Below are positions 6,814 to 16,054 of a stretch of DNA of 24,689 nt, one piece after another. A program made the translations under genes and the position numbers. This stretch comes from Firmicutes bacterium UBA4845 (GTDB taxonomy: Bacteria; Bacillota; Clostridia; Tissierellales; Sedimentibacteraceae). Within the stretch, counting starts at the first letter, position 1; each line of letters begins with the position of its first letter. The stretch spans positions 1 to 24,689 of the forward strand of contig DHER01000130.1 of assembly GCA_002399975.1 (NCBI GenBank). The letters run 5' to 3'. The notes beneath the pieces are model-generated. The model had not been told where the DNA came from and did no database searches. It was given only the letters and a program-made list of their open reading frames with translations.

Positions 6814-7576
6814 ACTAATTAAATATGAATTTATTAAAAAATACAGACTAATTGCAATTACAATAATTGCATCTATCACACTAAATATATACTTGATTAC
6901 AAGAAGTGCTTCTGGAGGTATAGCCTTTTTGTCTTTATTTCCCATGATCATGGGTGTTTTATTTATTGTTGATATAATTAAAATGTACAGTGATGATTTG
7001 AACAAGAAGTCCGGATACATGTTGTTTATGACACCAAACAGCGGTTATAAAATTATAGTCTCAAAGATGATTACTGCTGTTATTGAAGGATTAGCAATAC
7101 TGCTTTTGTATTTTATCTTCATTATAATAAACGGTGCCTATATGACCTTTCAATCAGGGGTTGAAGTTAACTTCAACGACATTATTTATATTGTAAATAA
7201 TATTATATCAGGAAGTTTTGGTTTTAATTTGGCTCACATATTCGTGTTTATGTTAACAGTATTGCTTTTTCTGATCAGCTTTCTGACTACGATATATACT
7301 GCAATGACTATAAGGAAGAGTATATTTTCAGAAACAAAATTTGGGGGCGTATTAAGCTTTGTAATATTTTTATTGTTGAACTGGGGTATTTCATTTGTAT
7401 CTTCAAAGCTTTTCAATGTTTTAGATCCTTACTATTACACTTTTGATTTTTCATCCCAAGTAACAGCTTCTGAATTAGCTCATACATTTCTACCTATGAA
7501 CATTTTGTCAATAGTTCAAATTATTTTATTAACCTTATGTTCCGGTTATCTCCTAGAAAAAAAGATTAATTTATAA
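6806..7576 (+). CDS. ABC-2 type transporter permease
   Basis: This is the membrane subunit partnering the ATPase encoded just upstream. The 256-residue product has about six hydrophobic segments: LIAITIIASITLNIYL near residues 15-32, the FLSLFPMIMGVLFIVDI segment near 41-57, IEGLAILLLYFIFIII near 95, IFVFMLTVLLFLISFL near 145, LSFVIFLLLNWGISFV near 182 and ILSIVQIILLTLCSGYL at the C-terminus. The ATG at 6806 has AGGAGG (6791-6796) nine bases before it and overlaps the ATPase stop. A longer frame starting at 6716 lies wholly within the ATPase gene and is rejected. The gene is followed by a strong terminator. Confidence 0.88.
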   Translation: MIKLIKYEFIKKYRLIAITIIASITLNIYLITRSASGGIAFLSLFPMIMGVLFIVDIIKMYSDDLNKKSGYMLFMTPNSGYKIIVSKMITAVIEGLAILLLYFIFIIINGAYMTFQSGVEVNFNDIIYIVNNIISGSFGFNLAHIFVFMLTVLLFLISFLTTIYTAMTIRKSIFSETKFGGVLSFVIFLLLNWGISFVSSKLFNVLDPYYYTFDFSSQVTASELAHTFLPMNILSIVQIILLTLCSGYLLEKKINL

Positions 7577-7598
7577 TAAACCACATTTTAAATAATTC

Positions 7599-7624
7599 AA
7601 AGATGCCGATCGGCATCTTTTTTT
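7599..7624 (+). terminator. Intrinsic terminator of the gntR-ABC operon
   Basis: AAAGATGCC and GGCATCTTT pair around a 4-base centre (7599-7620), and a T-run follows to 7624. It begins 22 bases after the permease stop. The stem is symmetrical and GC-rich in the middle. Confidence 0.9.
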
Positions 7625-7655
7625 ACATTTTTTTCGTTTTGTTTTAATGATTTGA

Positions 7656-7664
7656 TGGTATAAT
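7656..7664 (+). promoter_or_regulatory. Extended -10 promoter of the glycogen operon
   Basis: TGGTATAAT (7656-7664) is an extended -10 element. The -35 region around 7636-7641 is T-rich but not consensus. The start would be near 7671, about 80 bases before glgB. It is the only good candidate between the terminator at 7624 and glgB. Confidence 0.55.
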
Positions 7665-7749
7665 AAATTAATAAGAATAAAGATTATTATTATTTATTTA
7701 TTATTAACGCAAATACATTTCTCTTTAATTAATTCTTATGGAGCACAGC

Positions 7750-9675
7750 ATGAAAAAAAATGATGAACTGCCAATTTATCTATTTCACCAAGGTAATAAT
7801 TACTATTTATATAAATTAATGGGCGCGCATATTACAGACGATAACCAGGGAACTGTTTTCAGAGTTTGGGCTCCCATGGCAAAAAGTATACATGTTGTAG
7901 GTAATTTCAACAAATGGGAAAAAAACGACCTATATAAAATGGAAAAAATCAAAAACAGCGGAATATGGAAGCTTCTCACACCGTCCATACGGCAGGGTGA
8001 GATGTACAAATATCTTGTTACAACACAGGATGGCAAAGAAGTGTATAAGTCTGACCCATTTGCCTTTTCTTGTCAGACCAAGACAGAAACCGCATCCATT
8101 GTTTATAACATTAATAATTACACATGGAAGGATGAAAATTGGCAGAACTACAAAAAGTCAATCAATTTATATGAACTTCCGATAAATATTTATGAACTTA
8201 ACCTTTCCTCATGGAAACGAAAGGAAAACGGAAATCTATATACTTACAATGAAATTTCACATAAACTTATAGCCCACGTTAAGGAACACAATTTTACTCA
8301 TATAGAGCTGATGCCTGTAATGGAACATCCTTTTGACGGTTCCTGGGGTTACCAGATTTCCGGATACTATGCACCTACAAGGCGCTTTGGAGAACCGGAC
8401 GGCTTAAAATATTTAATCGACCAATGCCACCAAAATGGCATCGGAGTTATTCTTGACTGGGTTCCTGCACATTTTCCCAAGGATTCGCACGGATTGTATA
8501 TGTTTGATGGAAGCTTCCAATATGAATATGAAGAAACCTGGCTCAGAGAAAACAAAGGATGGGGCACCTGCAGATTTAATTATGGAAAACCGGAGGTTCA
8601 GTCCTTCTTAATTTCAAATGCAATATTTTGGATAGAAGAATATCACTTTGACGGCTTGAGAGTTGATGCGGTAAGTTCAATGTTATACCTGAATTATGAT
8701 AAAAAAAATGGTGAATGGATTCCGAACATTTACGGAGGAAACGAAAATCTTGAAGCAATATCTTTCTTTAAAAAGCTAAATGAAACAGTATTCAAACTTC
8801 ACCCTAATACAATGATGATTGCCGAAGAATCCACAGCATGGCCTATGGTCACAAAGCCTGTATATCTAGGAGGCCTGGGATTTAATTTTAAATGGAATAT
8901 GGGATGGATGAACGATATTCTTGAATATATGGGAACAGATCCGTTTTTCAGAAAATACAAACATAAAAATATTACATTCTCGCTGCACTATGCTTTCAGC
9001 GAAAATTTTATACTCCCCCTGTCTCATGATGAGGTTGTTCATGGTAAAAAATCAATCCTTGACAAAATGCCCGGCCCTTACGAAGAAAAATTTGCAAATG
9101 TCAGGGTGTTGTTAGGTTTTATGACAGCCCACCCCGGCAAAAAACTAAACTTTATGGGATATGAAATCGGACAATTTACAGAATGGGATTTTAACAAAGA
9201 AATTGAATGGTTTATGATAAATTATGAATATCATAAAAAATTGAACATATACATTAAAAGTTTGAATGAATTTTATCTTAATAATTCTGAGCTTTGGGAA
9301 ATAGATTATTCATGGGACGGTTTCAAATGGATTTCTAACAACGATTACGAACAGAATATCATTGCATTTAAAAGAATAAACAAAAAAAAGAATGAATTGA
9401 TTGTTGTTGTTAATTTTTCTCCTGTTGAAAGACATGACTATATGATCGGCGCAGACGAAGGAACTTACATGGAGGTATTTAACTCCAATGCCTTGGAATA
9501 CGGAGGTACAGGATCTAAAAACGATGGAATAATTTTTTCATCAAAGGGGAGCATGCATGGTTTTAACTGCCATATTTCATTGACAATACCTCCTTTGTCA
9601 GTTATTTTCCTGAGAAAAAAAGATAAAAGATATAACATGAACAAAATGGGAGGTAGAATATATGAAATTAGCTAA
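7750..9675 (+). CDS. glgB: 1,4-alpha-glucan branching enzyme (GH13)
   Basis: This enzyme cuts an alpha-1,4 glucan chain and rejoins it through an alpha-1,6 bond, making glycogen branches. The 641-residue product has a CBM48 domain (TVFRVWAPMAKSIHVVGNFN, about residues 35-115). The GH13 barrel follows: VILDWVPAHF is region I, DGLRVDAV contains the nucleophile D306, IAEEST carries the acid/base Glu, and LPLSHDEVVHG holds H426 and D427. An all-beta C-terminal domain ends PPLSVIFLR. Length matches GlgB proteins lacking an extra N-terminal module. The ATG at 7750 is preferred because GGAG sits six bases upstream; an ATG at 7738 overlaps that site. The end overlaps glgC by 14 bases. It is first in the glycogen operon. 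Confidence 0.96.
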   Translation: MKKNDELPIYLFHQGNNYYLYKLMGAHITDDNQGTVFRVWAPMAKSIHVVGNFNKWEKNDLYKMEKIKNSGIWKLLTPSIRQGEMYKYLVTTQDGKEVYKSDPFAFSCQTKTETASIVYNINNYTWKDENWQNYKKSINLYELPINIYELNLSSWKRKENGNLYTYNEISHKLIAHVKEHNFTHIELMPVMEHPFDGSWGYQISGYYAPTRRFGEPDGLKYLIDQCHQNGIGVILDWVPAHFPKDSHGLYMFDGSFQYEYEETWLRENKGWGTCRFNYGKPEVQSFLISNAIFWIEEYHFDGLRVDAVSSMLYLNYDKKNGEWIPNIYGGNENLEAISFFKKLNETVFKLHPNTMMIAEESTAWPMVTKPVYLGGLGFNFKWNMGWMNDILEYMGTDPFFRKYKHKNITFSLHYAFSENFILPLSHDEVVHGKKSILDKMPGPYEEKFANVRVLLGFMTAHPGKKLNFMGYEIGQFTEWDFNKEIEWFMINYEYHKKLNIYIKSLNEFYLNNSELWEIDYSWDGFKWISNNDYEQNIIAFKRINKKKNELIVVVNFSPVERHDYMIGADEGTYMEVFNSNALEYGGTGSKNDGIIFSSKGSMHGFNCHISLTIPPLSVIFLRKKDKRYNMNKMGGRIYEIS

Positions 9676-10816
9676 AAAAGAATGTGTTGTCATGCTCCTT
9701 GCAGGCGGACAAGGAACCAGACTGGGGGAACTCACAAAAAAAATAGCAAAACCGTCTATACCTTTCGGGGGCAAGTATAGAATAATTGATTTTCCTCTTT
9801 CGAATTGTGTTAATTCAGGGCTTGATACAATAGGTGTGTTAACACAGTACCAGCCCCATATATTAAATTCATATATAGGTGATGGAAAATCTTGGGATCT
9901 TGATAGGATGAACGGTGGTATCCAGATACTTCCTCCTTATCAAAGATCCGGTGATTCCCAATGGTATCTGGGGACAGCAAATGCCATTTATCAGAACATA
10001 GATTTTATAGACCAATACGACCCGAAATATGTGCTGATACTTTCCGGCGATCATATTTATAAAATGGATTATTCTCTAATGATAGAATATCACAAAGAAA
10101 AAAATGCCGACTGCACAATTTCCGTAATTGATGTTCCTTTCATAGAAGCATCAAGATTTGGCATATTAAACTCCAATCGCAACGGAAGGATTTTAGACTT
10201 TGAGGAAAAACCTAAAACACCTAAAAGTACAAAGGCATCCATGGGCATTTATGTATTCAGCTGGAATAAGCTTAAAAAATATTTGAAAATCGACAATAAA
10301 AATTCTGATTCCTCAAATGATTTCGGTAAAGACATTATACCTTTGATGCTTAAATCAGGGGAAAAAGTATACTCCTATGAGTTTAAGGGATATTGGAAAG
10401 ATGTTGGAACAATTAATTCGCTGTGGCAGGCAAATATGGATTTGATAGGAAACAGCGGCCTTGATCTGTCCGGAGACTGGGTGATATATTCAAGACATGC
10501 GGAAAGACCACCTCACTACATAAGCAAAAATTCCATAGTTAAAAACTCCATTGTTTCCGAAGGAGCAGTTATCCTGGGCTCTGTTGAAAACTCCGTGATA
10601 TTTTCCGGAGTAATGATAGGAGAAAACGCTGAAATAAGAGACTCCGTCATCATGGCTGATGTACAGATTAAGAAAAATTCAATTATAAACTATTCCATAA
10701 TTGATGAAGATGTAGTAGTAGGACCTAACCTAAAAATAGGAACCCCAAAAGAAAAAGACTCGGATATTACTCTGATACCACGAGAAAGCATAATATACAA
10801 CGCACAGGAGGTGTAA
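9662..10816 (+). CDS. glgC: Glucose-1-phosphate adenylyltransferase, catalytic subunit
   Basis: GlgC makes ADP-glucose from ATP and glucose-1-phosphate, the committed step of glycogen synthesis. The 384-residue product opens with the nucleotide-binding pattern LLAGGQGTRLGELTK (residues 12-26), then KPSIPFGGKYRIIDFPLSN. The metal-binding region is SGDHIYKMDY (about 128-137). ASRFGILN and FEEKPKTPK belong to the sugar-phosphate site. From about residue 290 the chain becomes a left-handed beta-helix with repeats such as KNSIVSEGAVILGS. The ATG has GGGAGG upstream, within the end of glgB. It is followed after one base by glgD, its expected partner in Firmicutes. Confidence 0.97.
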   Translation: MKLAKKECVVMLLAGGQGTRLGELTKKIAKPSIPFGGKYRIIDFPLSNCVNSGLDTIGVLTQYQPHILNSYIGDGKSWDLDRMNGGIQILPPYQRSGDSQWYLGTANAIYQNIDFIDQYDPKYVLILSGDHIYKMDYSLMIEYHKEKNADCTISVIDVPFIEASRFGILNSNRNGRILDFEEKPKTPKSTKASMGIYVFSWNKLKKYLKIDNKNSDSSNDFGKDIIPLMLKSGEKVYSYEFKGYWKDVGTINSLWQANMDLIGNSGLDLSGDWVIYSRHAERPPHYISKNSIVKNSIVSEGAVILGSVENSVIFSGVMIGENAEIRDSVIMADVQIKKNSIINYSIIDEDVVVGPNLKIGTPKEKDSDITLIPRESIIYNAQEV

Positions 10817-10817
10817 A

Positions 10818-11936
10818 ATGAACTGTTTAGGAATTATATTCTCAGACATGCAGGATTGGAACATTACCGAACTTGCCTCTCACCGTTCCGTAGCGGCAAT
10901 ACCTTTTGGAGGAAGATACAGGCTCATTGATTTTCCTCTGTCAAATATAGTTAACTCAGATATAAACAAAGTATGCATTATTACAAAAAGCAATTACCGT
11001 TCCTTAATGGAACATGTGGGTTCCGGCAAAGACTGGGACTTGTCAAGGAAAAAGGGAGGCATACTAATATTTCCTCCATATGCTTTGGGAGAAAACCACG
11101 GTCTGTTTCAAGGAAGGCTGGATGCTTTAAAAAGAGTACTGGATTACATAGTTTCTTCTAAAGAAAAATATGTGGTACTGTCTGACTGTGACATGATTTA
11201 CAACATAAATTACAGAGATGTTATTGACTATCATGAAAAAAAGAATTCAGATATAACTGCCGTTTATACAAGGACAAACATCGAAAAAGACAGTTCAATA
11301 CATAAAATACTATACGAATTGGATGATGATGGAAGAGCTGACGATATATTAGTTTATCCTATTACAAAAGGAACTTACAATGTGGGATTAAATACTTGGG
11401 TAATGGACAAAGATTTTATAGAATCCCTCATTTACGATGCAATAGCAAGGAACTACAAGGACTTCAGCTATGATGTACTTGCCAGGAAGGTACATTCCCT
11501 GAGAATTTACGGATATGAATACACAGGCTACTTTGCCCACATAGATTCTCTGCAAAGTTATTATGAAAATAGCCTTGGACTCTTAAACGCGAATAATCTT
11601 CAAAGATTATTTTATTCAAAAACAGGTCCTATTTACACAAAAACCAAGGATTCCACTCCAACCAGGTACTGTACAGATGCAAATGTAAAAAATTCTCTCA
11701 TAGCAAGCGGGTGCGTAATAGAAGGCAACGTTGAAAACAGCATAATTTTCAGAGGAGTAAAAATCGACAAAAATGCCTCCGTAAAAAATTCAATTATTAT
11801 GCAGCACAGCGCTATAGGTGAAAATGCAAAACTTGATTCAATAATAACAGACACATATGTTCAGGTTACAAATAGTCGTATACTTTTAGGATATTCTAAC
11901 TGCCCTTTTTTTATTAAAAAATATTCAGTTGTATAG
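10818..11936 (+). CDS. glgD: ADP-glucose pyrophosphorylase-like subunit GlgD
   Basis: GlgD is a homologue of GlgC that in Firmicutes forms a mixed complex with it and increases its activity. The 372-residue product keeps the fold (AIPFGGRYRLIDFPLSNIVNSDINKV) but lacks the GGxGTRL phosphate loop: where GlgC has LLAGGQGTRLGEL it has GIIFSDMQDWNITEL. The metal motif GDH is changed to SDCDMIYN (122-129). Both changes are typical of GlgD and argue against independent catalysis. A left-handed beta-helix tail (VKNSLIASGCVIEGNVENSI) is present. The AGGAGG site overlaps the end of glgC. The stop is TAG. glgA follows 11 bases downstream. Confidence 0.95.
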   Translation: MNCLGIIFSDMQDWNITELASHRSVAAIPFGGRYRLIDFPLSNIVNSDINKVCIITKSNYRSLMEHVGSGKDWDLSRKKGGILIFPPYALGENHGLFQGRLDALKRVLDYIVSSKEKYVVLSDCDMIYNINYRDVIDYHEKKNSDITAVYTRTNIEKDSSIHKILYELDDDGRADDILVYPITKGTYNVGLNTWVMDKDFIESLIYDAIARNYKDFSYDVLARKVHSLRIYGYEYTGYFAHIDSLQSYYENSLGLLNANNLQRLFYSKTGPIYTKTKDSTPTRYCTDANVKNSLIASGCVIEGNVENSIIFRGVKIDKNASVKNSIIMQHSAIGENAKLDSIITDTYVQVTNSRILLGYSNCPFFIKKYSVV

Positions 11937-11947
11937 GAGTGATATAA

Positions 11948-13384
11948 ATGAGTACAATAAAAGTGCTTTATGCGGCATCAGAAGCCGCACCCTTTATTAC
12001 AACCGGAGGCCTGGGGGAAGTTGCAGGTTCACTGGCAAAAGCTTTAAAAGAGAAGTACGGAAATGACATAGACATACGAATAATTCTGCCTCTCTACCAA
12101 GCTATACGGGATAGGAGCGGATTTGAATTTATAGGAAAAACCACGGTACCTCTATCATGGAGACAACAATACTGCGGAATATTTAAAAAAGAAGTCAATA
12201 ATATAACATATTATTTTATAGACAATGAATACTATTTCAAAAGAAGTGAATGCTACGGACATTTTGATGACGGAGAAAGATTCGCATTTTTCTCAAAGGC
12301 GATATTATTTATATTGCCCATGCTTAATTTTTTCCCTGACATAATTCATTCGAATGACTGGCAGACATCACTAATTCCTATTTATTTAAAGACTATCTAT
12401 TCCACCTCCCGAGATTACAACCAAATAAAAACAATATTGACAATTCACAATATAGAATATCAGGGAATATATGACATAAGCATTGCAGAAGATGTTTTTG
12501 GACTCTACGGCCGTGAAAAATCAATAGTTGAATTTAACGGCAATATAAACCTATTGAAAGGTGCCATGGAAACTTCTGATATTATCAACACTGTAAGTAA
12601 AAGTTATGCAGAAGAAATACTTGACGATTACTATGCCTGCGGTCTTGCCTCTGTAGTGCGCAGAAACACTTCAAAAATCAAAGGAATTTTAAACGGCATA
12701 GATACGGAACTTTATAATCCGGAAAAAGATAGTTCGTTATTTGAAAATTACGGAATAATCAGTATTCAAAAAAAATCCGCAAATAAAAGAAGCCTTCAAT
12801 TATTGTCAAATCTCCCTGCAGATGAAACTATACCTGTTATTGCAATCATTTCAAGGCTCGTAAAACATAAAGGAATTGACTTGATAATAAACGGCATTGA
12901 AGAAATATTAAAGGAAAAGGTACAATTTATAGTTCTTGGGAAGGGAGACAGAACTTATGAACTCCAATTTAAGTCACTTCAGAATAAATATCATGACAAG
13001 ATATCGGTAAGAATAGATTTTAACCCTGATCTTGCAAAAAAAATATATGCAGGAGCCGACTTCCTATTGATGCCCTCCATAAGTGAACCATGTGGAATTG
13101 CTCAAATGATTGCATCAAGTTACGGTACTGTACCCATTGTCAGAGAAATCGGAGGACTCAAAGACTCAATAAAGGACTGCAGCTTAGAATCCGGAAATGG
13201 ATTCACATTCTATGATCAGACTCCGGAAGCATTGACCGACGCTGTTAAAAGGGCCATTAGCGTTTATAATAACAAAGATAACTTCAAAGAGTTAGTGAAA
13301 ACAGTCATGTCCGTAGATTTCAGCTGGAGAAAATCCGCCGAAAAATATTATGATATGTATAAAAATTTATTAAACAGGAGCTAA
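11948..13384 (+). CDS. glgA: Glycogen synthase, ADP-glucose dependent (GT5)
   Basis: GlgA transfers glucose from ADP-glucose to the non-reducing end of a growing alpha-1,4 glucan. The 478-residue product has the two Rossmann domains of the GT-B fold. Visible motifs are VLYAASEAAPF at the N-terminus, TTGGLGEVAGSL (about 18-29), HSNDWQTSL (about 134-142), TIHNIEYQG, the second-domain opening ISRLVKHKGIDLI, and SEPCGIAQMIASSYGTVPIVREIGG with the catalytic Glu near residue 380. The lysine of the usual KTGGL ADP-binding motif is Thr here. The ATG follows AGGAGTGATATAA. It lies between glgD and glgP with gaps of 11 and 3 bases, so cotranscription is clear. Confidence 0.96.
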   Translation: MSTIKVLYAASEAAPFITTGGLGEVAGSLAKALKEKYGNDIDIRIILPLYQAIRDRSGFEFIGKTTVPLSWRQQYCGIFKKEVNNITYYFIDNEYYFKRSECYGHFDDGERFAFFSKAILFILPMLNFFPDIIHSNDWQTSLIPIYLKTIYSTSRDYNQIKTILTIHNIEYQGIYDISIAEDVFGLYGREKSIVEFNGNINLLKGAMETSDIINTVSKSYAEEILDDYYACGLASVVRRNTSKIKGILNGIDTELYNPEKDSSLFENYGIISIQKKSANKRSLQLLSNLPADETIPVIAIISRLVKHKGIDLIINGIEEILKEKVQFIVLGKGDRTYELQFKSLQNKYHDKISVRIDFNPDLAKKIYAGADFLLMPSISEPCGIAQMIASSYGTVPIVREIGGLKDSIKDCSLESGNGFTFYDQTPEALTDAVKRAISVYNNKDNFKELVKTVMSVDFSWRKSAEKYYDMYKNLLNRS

Positions 13385-13387
13385 ACA

Positions 13388-15823
13388 ATGGCAGAATCAA
13401 GTATAGATTCAAAGCTCATAAATACTCTAATTGATGAGGAAATTTACCGCTATTGGAACATTGAGCCAAAAAACGCAGATCCAAACCAGGTGTACAGAGC
13501 TCTTTCTACAGTTATACGAGATATTCTTCTTGAGAAAAGAAATAAATTCATGAGCAAGGTAAGGCAAAAAGAGCAAAAGCAGGTACATTACATATGCATG
13601 GAATTTCTTGTGGGAAAATCACTCAGAAATAATCTATACAATTTACAAATAGAAAGCGAAACTGTGGAAGCGCTGAAAAAATACAATGTTACATTAGAAG
13701 AGCTCTGTGAAATCGAAAAAGACCCGGGTTTAGGCAATGGCGGACTGGGAAGACTTGCCGCATGTTTTATGGATTCACTTGCAACACAAAATTATCCGTC
13801 CGCAGGCTATTCAATAAAGTATGAATTCGGCCTTTTTAAACAAAAAATTATAGACGGCTGGCAGACAGAGCTCCCGGATGATTGGCTGACCACCTCAGAC
13901 GTATGGCTTGTTTCAAAAACAGAGGAACGTGTTATTGTAAGGTTCGATGGAAAAATTAGAGAAGAATGGACCAATGAAGGATTAAAGATTCATTATGACT
14001 ATCCTACAGAAATCGAAGCCATTCCTTACGACATGTTTATATCAGGATACAACAGCAAAGGAGTAAGCACGTTAAGACTGTGGGAATCAAAAAGTCTTAA
14101 TTCTATTGACATGAGTCTTTTTTCCCAGGGAGATTACATAAGAGCCTTATCTGAAGATTCGATGGCCGAAGCAATATCCAAGGTCCTTTATCCTGCAGAC
14201 AATCATAATGAAGGAAAAATATTAAGATTAAAACAGCAATATTTCCTTGCTTCCGCCTCAGCTCAGGACATAGTTAAAAAACATTTTAGAAAATACGGCA
14301 CCCTGGACAATTTCAGTAAAAAAAACGCAATACACATTAATGATACTCACCCTGCTCTGATAATACCCGAACTTATGCGCATATTCATGGATGAATACTA
14401 TCTCTCCTGGGAGCAGTCATGGAAGACGGTAACAAATACATTATCTTACACAAATCATACGGTACTAGAAGAAGCTTTGGAAACATTCGATGCAAATATT
14501 ATAAAAACAAAACTTCCAAGGATATACATGATTATAAATGAAATAAATCGTCATTTTTTGGAAGAAGCGAAAGCAAAATATAACGGAAATTGGAACAAGT
14601 CGATTCAATTATCTATATCTGGATACGGCAAGGTAAATATGGCAAATCTCTGCATAATAGGAAGCCATAAAGTAAACGGAGTCGCAAAGCTGCACACTGA
14701 AATACTTAAAAGGACTGTGTTCAAAAATTTCTATGAATACAGTCCGGACAAATTCATAAACATTACAAACGGAATTACCCACAGACGATGGCTGAACCAG
14801 GCAAACCCCGGGCTGAAAAATCTGCTGGATGACTTATTGGGGCATGACTACAATATACATCCGGAAAAATTAATCCTGCTAAAGAAGTATTCAAATGACT
14901 GTTCAGTCCTATCCCAATTAGACAGCATTAAATATGACAATAAAAAAAGACTTGCAGACTATGTGCTGAAAAATTATCGGAGTATTTTAAATTTAGACTC
15001 CATATTTGACATACAGGCCAAAAGACTTCATGAATACAAAAGACAGCTTTTAAATGCATTGCGGATAATAAGCCTGATTATTGATATAAATGAAGGGAAC
15101 ACAGCAAACATAGTGCCCGAAACATTTATCTTTGCAGCTAAAGCAGCTCCCGGCTATGACAGGGCTAAAGAAATCATACAGCTTATATGGGCCCTTGGAG
15201 ATTACGTTAATAAAAACAACCATATAAAAAAATATATTAATATAATATTTTTGGAGAATTATTCTGTATCCTTGGCTGAATTGATTATACCAGCAGGTGA
15301 ATTAAGCGAGCAGATTTCTCTTGCGGGCAAGGAGGCAAGTGGAACGGGAAACATGAAATTCATGCTTAACGGTGCTTTGACAATAGGTACATATGACGGT
15401 GCCAATGTAGAAATTGTAAACCAAGTTGGAGAAGAAAATTTCTTTTTGTTCGGTATGAAAGATTATGAAGTTGAAAATTTGTGGAAACACGGTTACTCTT
15501 CAATTCAATATTGCCAGAAAAACATAAAGCTGCGCAAAATAATCGATTTTTTAAACAAAGGCATAAACGGAAAATCTTTTGAATCCATAACCAAGTACCT
15601 TATAGGCGGCTCTCAGGTTGGAGACCCGTACATGTGCTTTGCCGATTTTGACAGCTATATGAGCGTTCATAGCAAAGCATCACATTTATATTTTGAAAAC
15701 CAAAAAAAGTGGAACCAAATGTCTTTAATTAATATTGCCTGTTCAGGAATATTTTCCTCAGACAGAACAATCAAAGAATATTCCCATAAAATATGGAACC
15801 TGAATCCAGCTGACAGTAGATAA
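13388..15823 (+). CDS. glgP: Glycogen/maltodextrin phosphorylase (GT35)
   Basis: This PLP enzyme releases glucose-1-phosphate from the ends of glycogen using inorganic phosphate. The 811-residue length is usual. The N-terminal part holds ICMEFLVGKSLRNNL, DPGLGNGGLGRLAACFMDSLATQNYPSAGYSIKYEFG (written here in two adjoining family signatures) and the HINDTHPAL box. The PLP lysine is K657 in EASGTGNMKF, followed by MLNGALTIGTYDGANVE. The ATG has AGGAGC upstream, inside the end of glgA. Placing the degrading enzyme in the same operon as the synthetic genes is common in Firmicutes and implies control by metabolites rather than by separate transcription. It is the last gene of the operon. Confidence 0.97.
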   Translation: MAESSIDSKLINTLIDEEIYRYWNIEPKNADPNQVYRALSTVIRDILLEKRNKFMSKVRQKEQKQVHYICMEFLVGKSLRNNLYNLQIESETVEALKKYNVTLEELCEIEKDPGLGNGGLGRLAACFMDSLATQNYPSAGYSIKYEFGLFKQKIIDGWQTELPDDWLTTSDVWLVSKTEERVIVRFDGKIREEWTNEGLKIHYDYPTEIEAIPYDMFISGYNSKGVSTLRLWESKSLNSIDMSLFSQGDYIRALSEDSMAEAISKVLYPADNHNEGKILRLKQQYFLASASAQDIVKKHFRKYGTLDNFSKKNAIHINDTHPALIIPELMRIFMDEYYLSWEQSWKTVTNTLSYTNHTVLEEALETFDANIIKTKLPRIYMIINEINRHFLEEAKAKYNGNWNKSIQLSISGYGKVNMANLCIIGSHKVNGVAKLHTEILKRTVFKNFYEYSPDKFINITNGITHRRWLNQANPGLKNLLDDLLGHDYNIHPEKLILLKKYSNDCSVLSQLDSIKYDNKKRLADYVLKNYRSILNLDSIFDIQAKRLHEYKRQLLNALRIISLIIDINEGNTANIVPETFIFAAKAAPGYDRAKEIIQLIWALGDYVNKNNHIKKYINIIFLENYSVSLAELIIPAGELSEQISLAGKEASGTGNMKFMLNGALTIGTYDGANVEIVNQVGEENFFLFGMKDYEVENLWKHGYSSIQYCQKNIKLRKIIDFLNKGINGKSFESITKYLIGGSQVGDPYMCFADFDSYMSVHSKASHLYFENQKKWNQMSLINIACSGIFSSDRTIKEYSHKIWNLNPADSR

Positions 15824-15845
15824 GAATATAAGATGAGGATATTAA

Positions 15846-15959
15846 ATGAATAGAAAGTGAAAAATCATTATAAGTGTACTAATAGGCATATTTATAATAT
15901 TAACATTGTTTGCATTAAAAACATCGAACATGTTTTTAAATTCTAATGGAAGAATGTAG
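15846..15959 (+). pseudogene. Tiny membrane-peptide frame interrupted by an in-frame TGA
   Basis: Behind a good ribosome site (GAGGA, seven bases before ATG) a frame reads MNRK, then TGA at 15858-15860, then KIIISVLIGIFIILTLFALK and a 13-residue polar tail ending in TAG. Without the TGA it would be a 37-residue peptide with one membrane segment, like the anchor of an exported protein. TGG to TGA is one base change, so a decayed small gene or a truncated anchor is the simplest reading. It lies 23 bases after glgP in the same direction. I do not recognise the peptide. A chance frame is possible, but the ribosome site and clean hydrophobic segment make it worth listing. Confidence 0.4.
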
Positions 15960-15972
15960 TATAAATTAAATA

Positions 15973-16016
15973 GGAACCAAAATAAACGCAAGCATGTTCA
16001 TAAAGGTTCCGTTTTT
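15973..16016 (+). terminator. Weak hairpin with T-run behind the glycogen operon
   Basis: GGAACC (15973-15978) and GGTTCC (16005-16010) can pair across a 26-base loop, and GTTTTT follows. The loop is long, so this is a weak terminator candidate for glgP and the small frame after it. Confidence 0.35.
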
Positions 16017-16048
16017 AGGGTAAATAACAATCATTAATTATTTACCCT
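16017..16048. terminator. Inverted repeat between convergent glgP and metK
   Basis: AGGGTAAATAA (16017-16027) and TTATTTACCCT (16038-16048) form a perfect 11-bp stem with a 10-base loop. It ends six bases from the metK stop. On the plus strand the tail is ATTATATTA; on the minus strand no T-run follows. It probably ends transcription from one or both sides. Confidence 0.5.
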
Positions 16049-16054
16049 ATTATA

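Noticed and set aside
15846..15959. TGA in the small frame as selenocysteine
   Set aside because: No SECIS-like hairpin is visible just after the TGA, and a Sec four residues into a membrane anchor makes little sense.
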